Source: Coriobacteriia bacterium (lineage in GTDB: Bacteria; Actinomycetota; Coriobacteriia; Coriobacteriales; Atopobiaceae). From it: DNA of 8,190 nucleotides. The stretch is from positions 1-8,190 of the forward strand of contig QAKZ01000010.1 in NCBI GenBank assembly GCA_003150175.1, written 5' to 3'. How positions within the stretch are numbered: position 1 is the first letter of the stretch; every line of letters starts with the position of its first letter. This document shows, piece by piece, positions 1 through 5,556 of this stretch. A program made the translations under genes and the position numbers. The notes below the pieces were generated by a model. The model was given only the letters and a program-made list of their open reading frames with translations, was not told where the DNA came from and did no database searches.

Positions 1-76
1 GCGGGCTTAGCGCAGTTGGTAGCGCGCCACCTTGCCAAGGTGGAGGTCGCGGGTTCGAACCCCGTAGCCCGCTCCA
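1..76 (+). tRNA. tRNA-Gly(GCC), copy 1
   Basis: Full cloverleaf of 76 bases with the 3' CCA encoded (74-76). The acceptor stem 1-7/66-72 is fully paired. The anticodon stem 27-31/39-43 closes the loop TTGCCAA, with anticodon GCC at 34-36, which reads GGC and GGU glycine codons. The T arm is 49-53/61-65 around TTCGAAC, with one G-U pair. The sequence is identical to the copy at 346-421, and the identity runs two bases past CCA (1-78 = 346-423). Its promoter lies outside the window because the gene begins at base 1. A strong terminator follows directly, so this copy ends its own transcript. Confidence 0.97.
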
Positions 77-83
77 TGAATTC

Positions 84-119
84 AAAGCGGTCGGCCATTC
101 GGTCGGCCGCTTTTCTTTT
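84..119 (+). terminator. Intrinsic terminator after tRNA-Gly copy 1
   Basis: A 13-base-pair stem (84-96 with 101-113, allowing two G-U pairs) closes a four-base ATTC loop. It runs into a T-rich tail, TTTTCTTTT, at 111-119. It lies 8 bases after the tRNA CCA, so it should end the first tRNA-Gly transcript and separate it from the second. Confidence 0.85.
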
Positions 120-164
120 GTCTCGCGGCGGTCGCATAGAAATCGTCGTTTTTGTCGGGTTGTC

Positions 165-259
165 TTGAGCCCGCGGGCTTGAGCCTGCAGCCTCGAACCC
201 GCGACCTCGAGCCCGCTGCCTTCAATTCGCCGCCTCGAACCGCCCTTGAAGTCGCCATC
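165..259. repeat. Degenerate 14-base tandem repeat between the two tRNA-Gly genes
   Basis: Five back-to-back 14-base units start at 165, 179, 193, 207 and 221, followed by an 11-base unit at 235 and a last 14-base unit at 246. The consensus is roughly TYGARCCCGCNGCC: the first four units are TTGAGCCCGCGGGC, TTGAGCCTGCAGCC, TCGAACCCGCGACC and TCGAGCCCGCTGCC. The first unit contains the 12-base palindrome AGCCCGCGGGCT at 168-179. The period is not a multiple of three, so it is not a coding repeat. The unit shares TCGAACCC with the T arm of the flanking tRNA-Gly. That may be chance or may hint at an origin in tRNA sequence. Confidence 0.7.
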
Positions 260-271
260 CTGATCCCCAGA

Positions 272-289
272 GAACTTTTTTCCGAAAAA
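272..289 (+). promoter_or_regulatory. A/T-tract dyad upstream of the tRNA-Gly promoter (UP-element-like)
   Basis: GAACTTTTTTCCGAAAAA lies 14 bases before the -35 box of the second tRNA-Gly. A near-identical 18-mer (three differences, all transitions) lies upstream of tRNA-Phe at 7402-7419 in the same orientation relative to its gene. T and A tracts upstream of stable-RNA promoters are typical of UP elements that bind the RNA polymerase alpha C-terminal domain. That role is inferred. Confidence 0.45.
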
Positions 290-303
290 CCCAAAATTGG
301 GGG

Positions 304-332
304 TTGCGCGAGCGCGGTGGTTCCCGTATATT
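304..332 (+). promoter_or_regulatory. Promoter of tRNA-Gly copy 2 / tRNA-Cys
   Basis: A -35 box TTGCGC (304-309) and a -10 box TATATT (327-332) are spaced by 17 bases, a housekeeping-sigma arrangement. The expected start near 339-341 is a few bases before the tRNA at 346. The stretch TATATTAATCCC recurs at the tRNA-Phe promoter. Confidence 0.75.
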
Positions 333-345
333 AATCCCTGCGCTT

Positions 346-421
346 GCGGGCTTAGCGCAGTTGGTAGCGCGCCACCTTGCCAAGGTGGAGGTCGCGGGTT
401 CGAACCCCGTAGCCCGCTCCA
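346..421 (+). tRNA. tRNA-Gly(GCC), copy 2
   Basis: Base-for-base identical to the tRNA at 1-76, with anticodon GCC and an encoded CCA at the 3' end. It has its own promoter (304-332) and is probably co-transcribed with tRNA-Cys, which begins 38 bases after it. A short hairpin between the two may help processing or cause partial termination. Two identical genes close together suggest a recent duplication or gene conversion, raising dosage of a tRNA needed for GGC codons, which are very frequent in the genes of this window. Confidence 0.97.
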
Positions 422-431
422 TGTGAGCACC

Positions 432-454
432 GAGGCCGGTTTCCCGGCCTCTTT
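432..454 (+). terminator. Weak hairpin/terminator between tRNA-Gly and tRNA-Cys
   Basis: A perfect 8-base-pair stem (GAGGCCGG 432-439 with CCGGCCTC 444-451) closes a TTTC loop and is followed by only three T. The U tract is too short for an efficient terminator. It could attenuate transcription into tRNA-Cys or act as a processing spacer. Confidence 0.4.
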
Positions 455-459
455 CATAT

Positions 460-533
460 GGCGAAGTGGCCAAGTGGTAAGGCAGGGGCCTGCAAAGCCC
501 TCACCCCCGGTTCGAATCCGGGCTTCGCCTCCA
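460..533 (+). tRNA. tRNA-Cys(GCA)
   Basis: A 74-base cloverleaf with the CCA encoded at 531-533. The acceptor stem GGCGAAG/CTTCGCC is fully paired. The anticodon stem 485-489/497-501 closes the loop CTGCAAA, with anticodon GCA at 492-494. The T arm is 506-510/518-522 around TTCGAAT. It sits downstream of tRNA-Gly under the same promoter and is followed by a strong terminator. Confidence 0.96.
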
Positions 534-542
534 GGAATTGTC

Positions 543-571
543 GGCACCCCTTCGGGGGTGCCTTTTTTCTT
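543..571 (+). terminator. Strong intrinsic terminator after tRNA-Cys
   Basis: A perfect 8-base-pair GC-rich stem (GGCACCCC 543-550 with GGGGTGCC 555-562) closes a stable TTCG tetraloop and is followed by TTTTTTCTT. It ends the tRNA transcript before the protein operon. Confidence 0.93.
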
Positions 572-596
572 GCCGGGCCACTCTCTGCGCTACCAT
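570..596 (+). promoter_or_regulatory. Possible weak promoter of the 651-4053 operon
   Basis: TTGCCG (570-575) and TACCAT (591-596) each match four of six consensus bases, but the 15-base spacing is short. This is the only candidate I see between the tRNA terminator and the first gene. The real promoter may differ. Confidence 0.25.
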
Positions 597-650
597 AGAC
601 GCAAAAGGCAGAACGCTGCCCGTCCGACGTCGCTAGGAGCCCTTACCCCT

Positions 651-1562
651 ATGCTGTACACCCTACTTCTGCTCGTCCTACTCATCGAGATCGTGCGCGG
701 CTTCGTCCGTGTGGTCGTCTACTTCGCCGAGTGGCTCCAGCGCGGCCGCAGCATCGACGAGGAGGACCTCGAGCCCGCCGTCCGCGCGATGGTCGAGTCC
801 GACGACGCCCTCGACCGCGAGATGGCCCGCGCGAGCCAGAAGCGCGGCCTCGCCCGTGTGTTCGCCCGCTGGCAGGCCGCCAACGAGGCCGTCGACGAGT
901 ACCTCGACAACATGCATCTCGGCTGGTATCAGGTCATCATCATCTTTTTCCTCGGGTGCATGGGCGGCCTGCTGCTCGAGGAGGCCTGGATGCTCGTCAC
1001 CGCGGGCCTCACGGAGAACCGCGTCGGCCTCGTGTGGGGGCCCTTCAGCCCGCTGTACGGCACCGGCGCCGTGCTCCTGACCGTGCTTTGCTTCCAGATG
1101 CGTCGCCACGGCGCGAAGACCTGGCAGGTCTTCCTCATCTCCGCGGCCATCGGAGGCGGCCTCGAGCAGGTGACCGGTTGGGGCATGGAGGCGCTCTTCC
1201 ACGCGGAGTCCTGGACCTACGCCTACCTGCCCGACCACATCACCCAGTGGGTCGCGTGGCGGTTCCTCTTTTTCTGGGGGCTTCTGGGCATCGTGTGGAC
1301 GCGCCTGATCATGCCGAAGCTCCTCTACCAGATCGGCATGCCCACCTCGCAGCGGCAGATCCTCTTCGTCACGCTTGTGGCGGTCTACCTCGTGGCGGAC
1401 ATCGGCATGACGCTCGTGTGCTTCAACCGCAAGACCGCCCGCGACGCCGGCGTGCCGCCCACGAACGCCTTTGAGCAGTGGGTGGACACGCACTACAGCG
1501 ACGAGTTCATCTCTGGGCGCTTTGAGAACCTGAAGATCGGCGACGAGAGGGATTCCCAGTGA
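651..1562 (+). CDS. CmpB-type putative ABC transporter (type IV) membrane protein
   Basis: A 303-residue integral membrane protein. Its core resembles the putative ABC-transporter type IV / CmpB family (PF06541), whose hallmark is an Arg-Gly-Pro-rich segment after a helix ending in Glu and Trp. Here that is EEAW (about 110-113) followed by RVGLVWGPFSPLYGTGAVLL at 124-143. Hydrophobic segments lie at about 3-24, 91-112, 131-148, 156-175, 198-220 and 236-258. An acidic, Arg-rich cytosolic stretch (about 31-88) separates the first helix from the core. The start ATG 651 is chosen because AGGAG lies at 635-639; the frame is open further upstream, but only across the tRNA region. The stop overlaps the next gene's GTG by 4 bases, so the two are translationally coupled. 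No ATP-binding subunit is nearby, and the substrate and even the transport function are unproven for this family. Confidence 0.82.
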   Translation: MLYTLLLLVLLIEIVRGFVRVVVYFAEWLQRGRSIDEEDLEPAVRAMVESDDALDREMARASQKRGLARVFARWQAANEAVDEYLDNMHLGWYQVIIIFFLGCMGGLLLEEAWMLVTAGLTENRVGLVWGPFSPLYGTGAVLLTVLCFQMRRHGAKTWQVFLISAAIGGGLEQVTGWGMEALFHAESWTYAYLPDHITQWVAWRFLFFWGLLGIVWTRLIMPKLLYQIGMPTSQRQILFVTLVAVYLVADIGMTLVCFNRKTARDAGVPPTNAFEQWVDTHYSDEFISGRFENLKIGDERDSQ

Positions 1563-2917
1563 CGTTCGCTTATACCGGGCAAGAAACCCTTGGGGCAGTC
1601 GGTACCGCCGGGGTCGCGGGGGCTGCCGGCGCCGCTTCGGCCGATCGTCGCCCCGTCTACCTGGACTACGCCGCCGCCACGCCGATGGACCCCGAGGTCG
1701 TCGACGCGATGTTGCCCTACTTCACAGATGCGTTCGAGAACCCGAGCGCGCCCTACGCCGCCGCCCGAGCCGTCCGAGCCGACGTCGAGGACGCGCGCGC
1801 TGCGTGCGCCCACGCCATCGGCGCCCGCCCCGGCAACGTGACCTTCACCGCGGGCGCCACCGAGGCGAACAACCTCGCCTTCGCAGCGGCGGGCCCGGAC
1901 GCCCATGTGGTCGTGGACGCCGTCGAGCACGAGAGCGTGCTCGCGTGCGCGGCGGCCGCGGGCGGCGGGTGCGCGGTCGTGGGCGTGGGGCCCGACGGCC
2001 GCGTCAGCGCCGCAGACGTCGCCGCCGCGATCACGCCCGCGACGAGGCTCGTCTCGGTCGAGCTTGCCAACGGAGAGGTCGGCGCGGTGCAGCCCGTGCG
2101 CGAGATCGCGCGCGTCGTCGCCGCGGAGCGCGACCGGCGCCTGGCGGCGGGGGAGCGGGAGCCGATCTGGCTCCATACCGACGCCTCACAGGCGGCGGGC
2201 TCGCTCGCCGTCAACGTGGGCACGCTCGGGTGCGATATGCTGACCCTCTCGGCAGCGAAGATCTATGGCCCCAAGCAGGTGGGGCTCCTGTGGTCCTCCG
2301 ACGACGTGGCCCTGCGGCCGCTCGTGCTTGGCGGCGGGCAGGAGAACGGCGTGCGCTCGGGGACCGAGAACGTCGCCGGCGTGATCGGCTTCGCGAAGGC
2401 GCTCGAGCTCACCGCGGCGCGGCGGGGCGAGGAGGCGCGCCGGCTCGCCCGCCTGCGCGACCGCCTGCAGCGCGCCCTGTGCGGGGAGTTCGGCTGGGCC
2501 GTCGTGTCCGGCCCGCGCCAGGGCAAGCTGCACCTTCCGGGGCTTCTGCACATCAGCTTCCCGGGGCTCGAGGCGCGCCGGCTCGTGATCGCGCTCGAGC
2601 GCGGGGGCGTGAGCGTGGGAACGGGGTCGGCCTGCGCCGCGAGCAAGATGCGCTCGTCGCACGTGCTCGCTGCCATGGGCGCTCCCGCCGAGGTCGCCGC
2701 CGGCAGCCTGCGCATCACGCTCGGGCGTCCGACGACCGAGGCGGACGTCGACTACGCCGCCGCCGCGATCGCGCGCGCCGTGAGGGCCGAGGCGGCCCGC
2801 GTGGGGCGCCGCGAGGGCGCCTCCGGCAACATCGGAACCGCTCGCGCCGCGGCTGCTCGCACCGGTTCTGCGAGCGCTTCTGTCCAGGTGCCCGACACAG
2901 AGAGGGGCGATGCCTGA
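1559..2917 (+). CDS. Cysteine desulfurase (NifS/IscS family), probable sulfur donor to MnmA
   Basis: A PLP enzyme of 452 residues that takes sulfur from L-cysteine as a persulfide. Fold-type I motifs appear in order: YLDYAAATPMDP (34-45), FTAGATEANN (96-105), HES with the ring-stacking His124, HTDASQ (206-211) with the PLP-binding Asp208 and Gln211, LSAAKIYGPK (230-239) with the Schiff-base Lys234, GGGQENGVRSGTEN (258-271), and the catalytic-loop Cys359 in GSACAASK. Two usual residues differ: the His before the PLP lysine is Ala233, and the common ANNEVG reads ANGEVG (170-175). An Ala/Gly-rich N-terminal leader (about 1-31) and an Ala/Arg tail (after about 405) extend a catalytic core of usual length. 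The GTG start at 1559 has GAGAGGG 7 bases upstream, and no other ATG or GTG precedes the first motif. It overlaps mnmA by 1 base. Adjacent desulfurase-mnmA pairs (YrvO-MnmA in Bacillus) serve tRNA 2-thiouridine formation, so that is the likeliest role; iron-sulfur assembly is the alternative. Confidence 0.92.
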   Translation: MTFAYTGQETLGAVGTAGVAGAAGAASADRRPVYLDYAAATPMDPEVVDAMLPYFTDAFENPSAPYAAARAVRADVEDARAACAHAIGARPGNVTFTAGATEANNLAFAAAGPDAHVVVDAVEHESVLACAAAAGGGCAVVGVGPDGRVSAADVAAAITPATRLVSVELANGEVGAVQPVREIARVVAAERDRRLAAGEREPIWLHTDASQAAGSLAVNVGTLGCDMLTLSAAKIYGPKQVGLLWSSDDVALRPLVLGGGQENGVRSGTENVAGVIGFAKALELTAARRGEEARRLARLRDRLQRALCGEFGWAVVSGPRQGKLHLPGLLHISFPGLEARRLVIALERGGVSVGTGSACAASKMRSSHVLAAMGAPAEVAAGSLRITLGRPTTEADVDYAAAAIARAVRAEAARVGRREGASGNIGTARAAAARTGSASASVQVPDTERGDA

Positions 2918-4053
2918 TGGCGCGCGTCTATGCTGGTCTTTCCGGCGGCGTCGACTCCGCGCTCGCTTGCGCGCTGCTGTGCGAGGCGGGCCACGACGTG
3001 ACCGCCGTCTATATGCGCAACTGGTCGCGCGACCTGCCCGGCTTCAAGTGCGCTTGGGCGGACGACCTCGCCGACGCCGAGCGCGTGGCGGTGAGCCTGG
3101 GCATCGACCTCGAGGTCTGGGACTGCGAGGCCGAATACAAGGCGACCGTCGTCGACTACCTCGTCGACGCTTATGCGCACGGCCTCACGCCGAACCCCGA
3201 CGTCATGTGCAACCAGACCATCAAGTTCGGCACCTTCGCCCAGAAGGCGTTCGCCGCGGGCGCCGACTATGTGGCCACAGGCCACTACGGGCGCGTGAAG
3301 AAGGCCGCGGACGGGCGAACCCACCTCCTCCGCGCCGCCGACGAGCACAAGGACCAGACGTACTTCCTGTGGCGCGTGGGCGAGGACGTGCTCGCGCGCA
3401 CGCTCTTCCCCATAGGCGACATTCAGAACAAAGCCGAGGTCAGGCGCATGGTCGCCGAGCGCGGCCTCGGGCTCGAGCGCAAACCCGACTCCGACGGGAT
3501 CTGCTTCGTGGGCCCTGTGGGTATCCGGACCTTCCTGCTCGACACGCTCGAGCGCCGAGCGGGGGACATCGTCGAGTTGGAGACCGGCCGCGTCCTCGGG
3601 CACCACGACGGCGCGTTCCTCTATACCGTCGGCCAGCGTCGCGGCCTCGACCTGGGCGGCGGTCCCGCGCGCTACGTCGTGCGGACCGACGTCCAGACGA
3701 ACACCGTCTACGTGACGGCGGACCGCATGAGCCCGGCGCTCTTCACTTCGGAGCTCAAGCTCGCCGACTGCCGATGGATCTCCGGTGAGGCCCCGGCGGC
3801 GGGGGATTACGTCGTGCGCACGCGTCACACGGGCGAGCTCGTGCCGTGCGAGCTGGAGGTCACCGGTTGCGGCGGCGCGGGCGATGGCGGTCCCGGCCCG
3901 GCAGGCGGCAGCGACTTCGCGGCTAGCGCGGACAAGAAGGCCGCCTGCGCGACCGTGCGCTTCGCCGCTCCGCAGCGCCGCGTGGCCCCCGGCCAGTCCG
4001 CCGTCATCTACGACGGCCTCGAGTGCCTGGGCGGCGGCATCATCCAGCCGTAA
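2917..4053 (+). CDS. mnmA: tRNA-specific 2-thiouridylase MnmA
   Basis: A 378-residue cytosolic enzyme that adenylates U34 of tRNA-Lys, -Glu and -Gln and replaces O2 with sulfur. The ATP pyrophosphatase P-loop SGGVDS is at 9-14. TPNPDVMCNQTIKF (91-104) carries the first catalytic cysteine, Cys98, and KPDSDGICFVG (189-199) carries the second, Cys196. TGHYGR (121-126), KDQTYFLW (145-152) and the C-terminal QRRVAPGQSAVIYDG (352-366) are further family signatures. Length is usual for the family. A Gly/Ala-rich stretch at about 318-340 looks like an inserted linker in the C-terminal beta domain. ATG 2917 follows AGAGGGG (2901-2907) at 9 bases and overlaps the desulfurase stop by 1 base (TGATG), so the sulfur donor and the thiolase are made together. 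An ATG at 2910 is in another frame. Confidence 0.96.
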   Translation: MARVYAGLSGGVDSALACALLCEAGHDVTAVYMRNWSRDLPGFKCAWADDLADAERVAVSLGIDLEVWDCEAEYKATVVDYLVDAYAHGLTPNPDVMCNQTIKFGTFAQKAFAAGADYVATGHYGRVKKAADGRTHLLRAADEHKDQTYFLWRVGEDVLARTLFPIGDIQNKAEVRRMVAERGLGLERKPDSDGICFVGPVGIRTFLLDTLERRAGDIVELETGRVLGHHDGAFLYTVGQRRGLDLGGGPARYVVRTDVQTNTVYVTADRMSPALFTSELKLADCRWISGEAPAAGDYVVRTRHTGELVPCELEVTGCGGAGDGGPGPAGGSDFAASADKKAACATVRFAAPQRRVAPGQSAVIYDGLECLGGGIIQP

Positions 4054-4278
4054 GGGCTGCTTTGCGCTGGGGTTTCTTGCTCGTTCTTGGGTTGCCGTAA
4101 CGTGGGGGCTCGGGGCCCGTGACGGTGCCCCTCGCCCCCGGCAAAGCACCCGTTGAGCGCAGGCCCGATGAACGGGTATAAGCGGTAACGAACGGGAGCA
4201 AAGCCCTCCTGTTGGGTAGTTTCAAAGTGGGCAAGGCCCAGAGATCAGCCACCGGCCAGGGTGGCTGATTTCCGTTTA
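4054..4278 (+). ncRNA. Candidate structured RNA or leader, family not recognised
   Basis: A 313-base gap (4054-4366) with no credible gene holds five consecutive hairpins. H1: 4104-4109/4134-4139 and 4112-4119/4123-4131, a 14-pair GC stem with a symmetric TC/TC internal loop, a bulged T4126 and a TGA loop. H2: CCCGTT 4149-4154 with AACGGG 4171-4176 and a 16-base loop. H3: AACGGGAG 4191-4198 with CTCCTGTT 4206-4213. H4: TGGGC 4229-4233 with GCCCA 4237-4241. H5: a 10-pair terminator-like stem at 4245-4270. AACGGG occurs twice (4171, 4191), so CCCGTT has two possible partners. An alternative long-range helix pairs TGCTTTGC 4058-4065 with GCAAAGCA 4141-4148. I recognise no Rfam family. It may be a free small RNA or a leader of the zinc-ribbon gene. 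The 5' end is unknown, and no good promoter is visible. Confidence 0.5.
4245..4278 (+). terminator. Terminator-like stem at the end of the candidate RNA
   Basis: A perfect 10-base-pair stem, ATCAGCCACC (4245-4254) with GGTGGCTGAT (4261-4270), closes a GGCCAG loop. The tail TTCCGTTT is a poor U tract, so termination may be partial. It could end the mnmA operon, end a small RNA, or act as an attenuator for the gene at 4367. Confidence 0.6.
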
Positions 4279-4366
4279 AGGCCTCATCATTGGTCTCGTC
4301 GGTGTACAAATGGGTTGAGCCGTTACAGCAAGACCCGCATCCCGACCTGAAGCCTGGAGGTGCCCT

Positions 4367-5371
4367 ATGTATTGCATCAACTGTGGACACGAGCTCGAGG
4401 AAGGCGCGGTGTTCTGCACGAACTGCGGCGCCCGGCAAGACATCCCCGCAGGCCCCGCGCCGGATCCCTCGGAGCAGCAACCGGAGGCTTCCGCCGCCGA
4501 CCAGACGGTCGCGTATGCCCGGCCGTCGGCTGCACCGCAAGCGGCCCCGGCGCCGTATTCCGGGGATGCTCAGGGCTATCAGGCCGTCCAAGGCTACCCG
4601 TCCGCCCAGGGTGCCGTCCCCGCTCCCGCCGTCCAACCCGCCCCGCGCCGGTCCGGTCCGAGCGTCGGCACCATCGTCGCCGTGGTCGTCGCCGCGATCG
4701 CCGTCATGGGCATCGCCGCCTTCGCGTTCTTCATGGTCTCCGATAAGGCCCCCGACCAGGCGCAGACCTCGGAGCAGACCCAGTCTTCCGGCTCCCAAGG
4801 CGGGTCCGGGGTTACTGTCACCAGCAAGCCGACGGCGGGGAAGGCCGATTCCGGCGCGAAGCAGGACTCCGACTCGAAGTCCAAGGACGAAAAGTCCAAG
4901 GACAAGGATTCCGGCTCCGATGACCAGGTCAGCCCCATCGAGGCCGCAAAGAAGTGCGTGACCACCGGTTCCGGCAAGCAAACCTACTCGAATCCCCGCT
5001 TCGGGTACTCCGTGACCCTGCCGTCGACCTACGAGCTCATCGACGCGTCCGCCAACGGCGACGGCGTGACCTTTCGCGAGTCGTCCACCGGCATCGAGGT
5101 CCGCACGTGGGGCGGCAGCAACGCCTCCGGCCAGACCCTCCAGTCGGTTCTCGACTCCTACACCTCCGCGCACAACGTCGACTACAAGGCGACGGGGAAG
5201 ACCTGGGTCGTCGCCTCCTGGAAGGAGAACGGCAACGAGTACTACGCGAAGCAGTACGTGGGGAGCAACTACGTCAACGGCATCGAGTTCGGCTACCCGC
5301 GCACCTCGGCGGACGCCGGCTCCGCGGTCATCGAGGCCTATATCAACGACTACCACCCCGGCGATCTCTAG
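4367..5371 (+). CDS. Zinc-ribbon, single-pass membrane protein with an extracellular C-terminal domain
   Basis: A 334-residue protein with four parts. An N-terminal zinc ribbon carries Cys3, Cys6, Cys17 and Cys20 (MYCINCG...FCTNCG). A Pro/Ala/Gln/Tyr-rich cytosolic linker spans about 27-95. One transmembrane helix lies at about 98-123, after basic RR. A Ser/Asp/Lys low-complexity spacer (about 125-190) leads to an external domain (about 203-334) opening with YSNPRFGYSVTLPSTYELID, a pattern seen in surface and lipoprotein-like domains of Gram-positives. The order ribbon-helix-exodomain implies the ribbon is inside and the C-terminus outside. There is a single external Cys197. TGGAGG at 4355-4360 lies 6 bases before ATG 4367, a strong ribosome site. 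The hairpin region upstream may control it. Function is unknown; a sensor or envelope-stress role is speculation. Confidence 0.88.
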   Translation: MYCINCGHELEEGAVFCTNCGARQDIPAGPAPDPSEQQPEASAADQTVAYARPSAAPQAAPAPYSGDAQGYQAVQGYPSAQGAVPAPAVQPAPRRSGPSVGTIVAVVVAAIAVMGIAAFAFFMVSDKAPDQAQTSEQTQSSGSQGGSGVTVTSKPTAGKADSGAKQDSDSKSKDEKSKDKDSGSDDQVSPIEAAKKCVTTGSGKQTYSNPRFGYSVTLPSTYELIDASANGDGVTFRESSTGIEVRTWGGSNASGQTLQSVLDSYTSAHNVDYKATGKTWVVASWKENGNEYYAKQYVGSNYVNGIEFGYPRTSADAGSAVIEAYINDYHPGDL

Positions 5372-5473
5372 GCCCTCGCGTCCTGCCGGAAGGTAGCCCT
5401 CATGCCCTTCTTTGCGTGTCTGCTCCCTTCGTTGAAGCCGCGCCCGTGCCGAGGGCCCCGCGCCGCGCTGGGG

Positions 5474-5482
5474 TAAAATAAT
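5474..5482 (+). promoter_or_regulatory. Probable -10 region of the flippase-like gene
   Basis: TAAAATAAT stands out as an A/T island in GC-rich sequence, 75 bases before the GTG start, and TAAAAT (5474-5479) matches the -10 consensus in five of six positions. No convincing -35 box lies 16-18 bases upstream, so this is only part of a promoter. The gap 5372-5473 holds no gene and no clear terminator. Confidence 0.5.
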
Positions 5483-5488
5483 CGGACT

Positions 5489-5526
5489 GCCGGCCCGCGC
5501 CGGCCACGGGGCCGCATCCCGGCCCC
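5489..5526 (+). promoter_or_regulatory. Twin GC hairpins in the 5' leader of the flippase-like gene
   Basis: Two perfect hairpins stand three bases apart: GCCGGC 5489-5494 with GCCGGC 5499-5504 (loop CCGC), and GGGGCCG 5508-5514 with CGGCCCC 5520-5526 (loop CATCC). If transcription starts about 7 bases after the TAAAAT box, the first hairpin is at the very 5' end of the mRNA, a position known to protect transcripts from decay. Neither is followed by a U tract, so they are not terminators on this strand. Confidence 0.5.
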
Positions 5527-5556
5527 AGCCCCATACCCGCATCAGAGAGGCCATCC

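Noticed and set aside
297..650. Upstream extension of the CmpB-like reading frame
   Set aside because: It runs through tRNA-Gly, tRNA-Cys and a strong terminator. The SD at 635-639 supports ATG 651 instead.
678..1493. 271-codon antisense open frame
   Set aside because: His/Glu/Arg/Leu-rich composition typical of the opposite strand of a GC-rich gene; the + strand product has clear family motifs.
2752..4149. 465-codon antisense open frame over mnmA
   Set aside because: Shadow frame; mnmA on the + strand carries all catalytic motifs. No SD or family signature on the - strand.
4245..4270. T-box-like AGGGTGG string
   Set aside because: It is simply the 3' arm of a perfect hairpin; no stem I, specifier loop or downstream aminoacyl-tRNA gene.
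4040..5554. 504-codon antisense open frame across the RNA candidate and zinc-ribbon gene
   Set aside because: Its Gly/Arg/Leu composition and lack of motifs mark it as a shadow, and it would pass through the terminator-like stem and the SD region.
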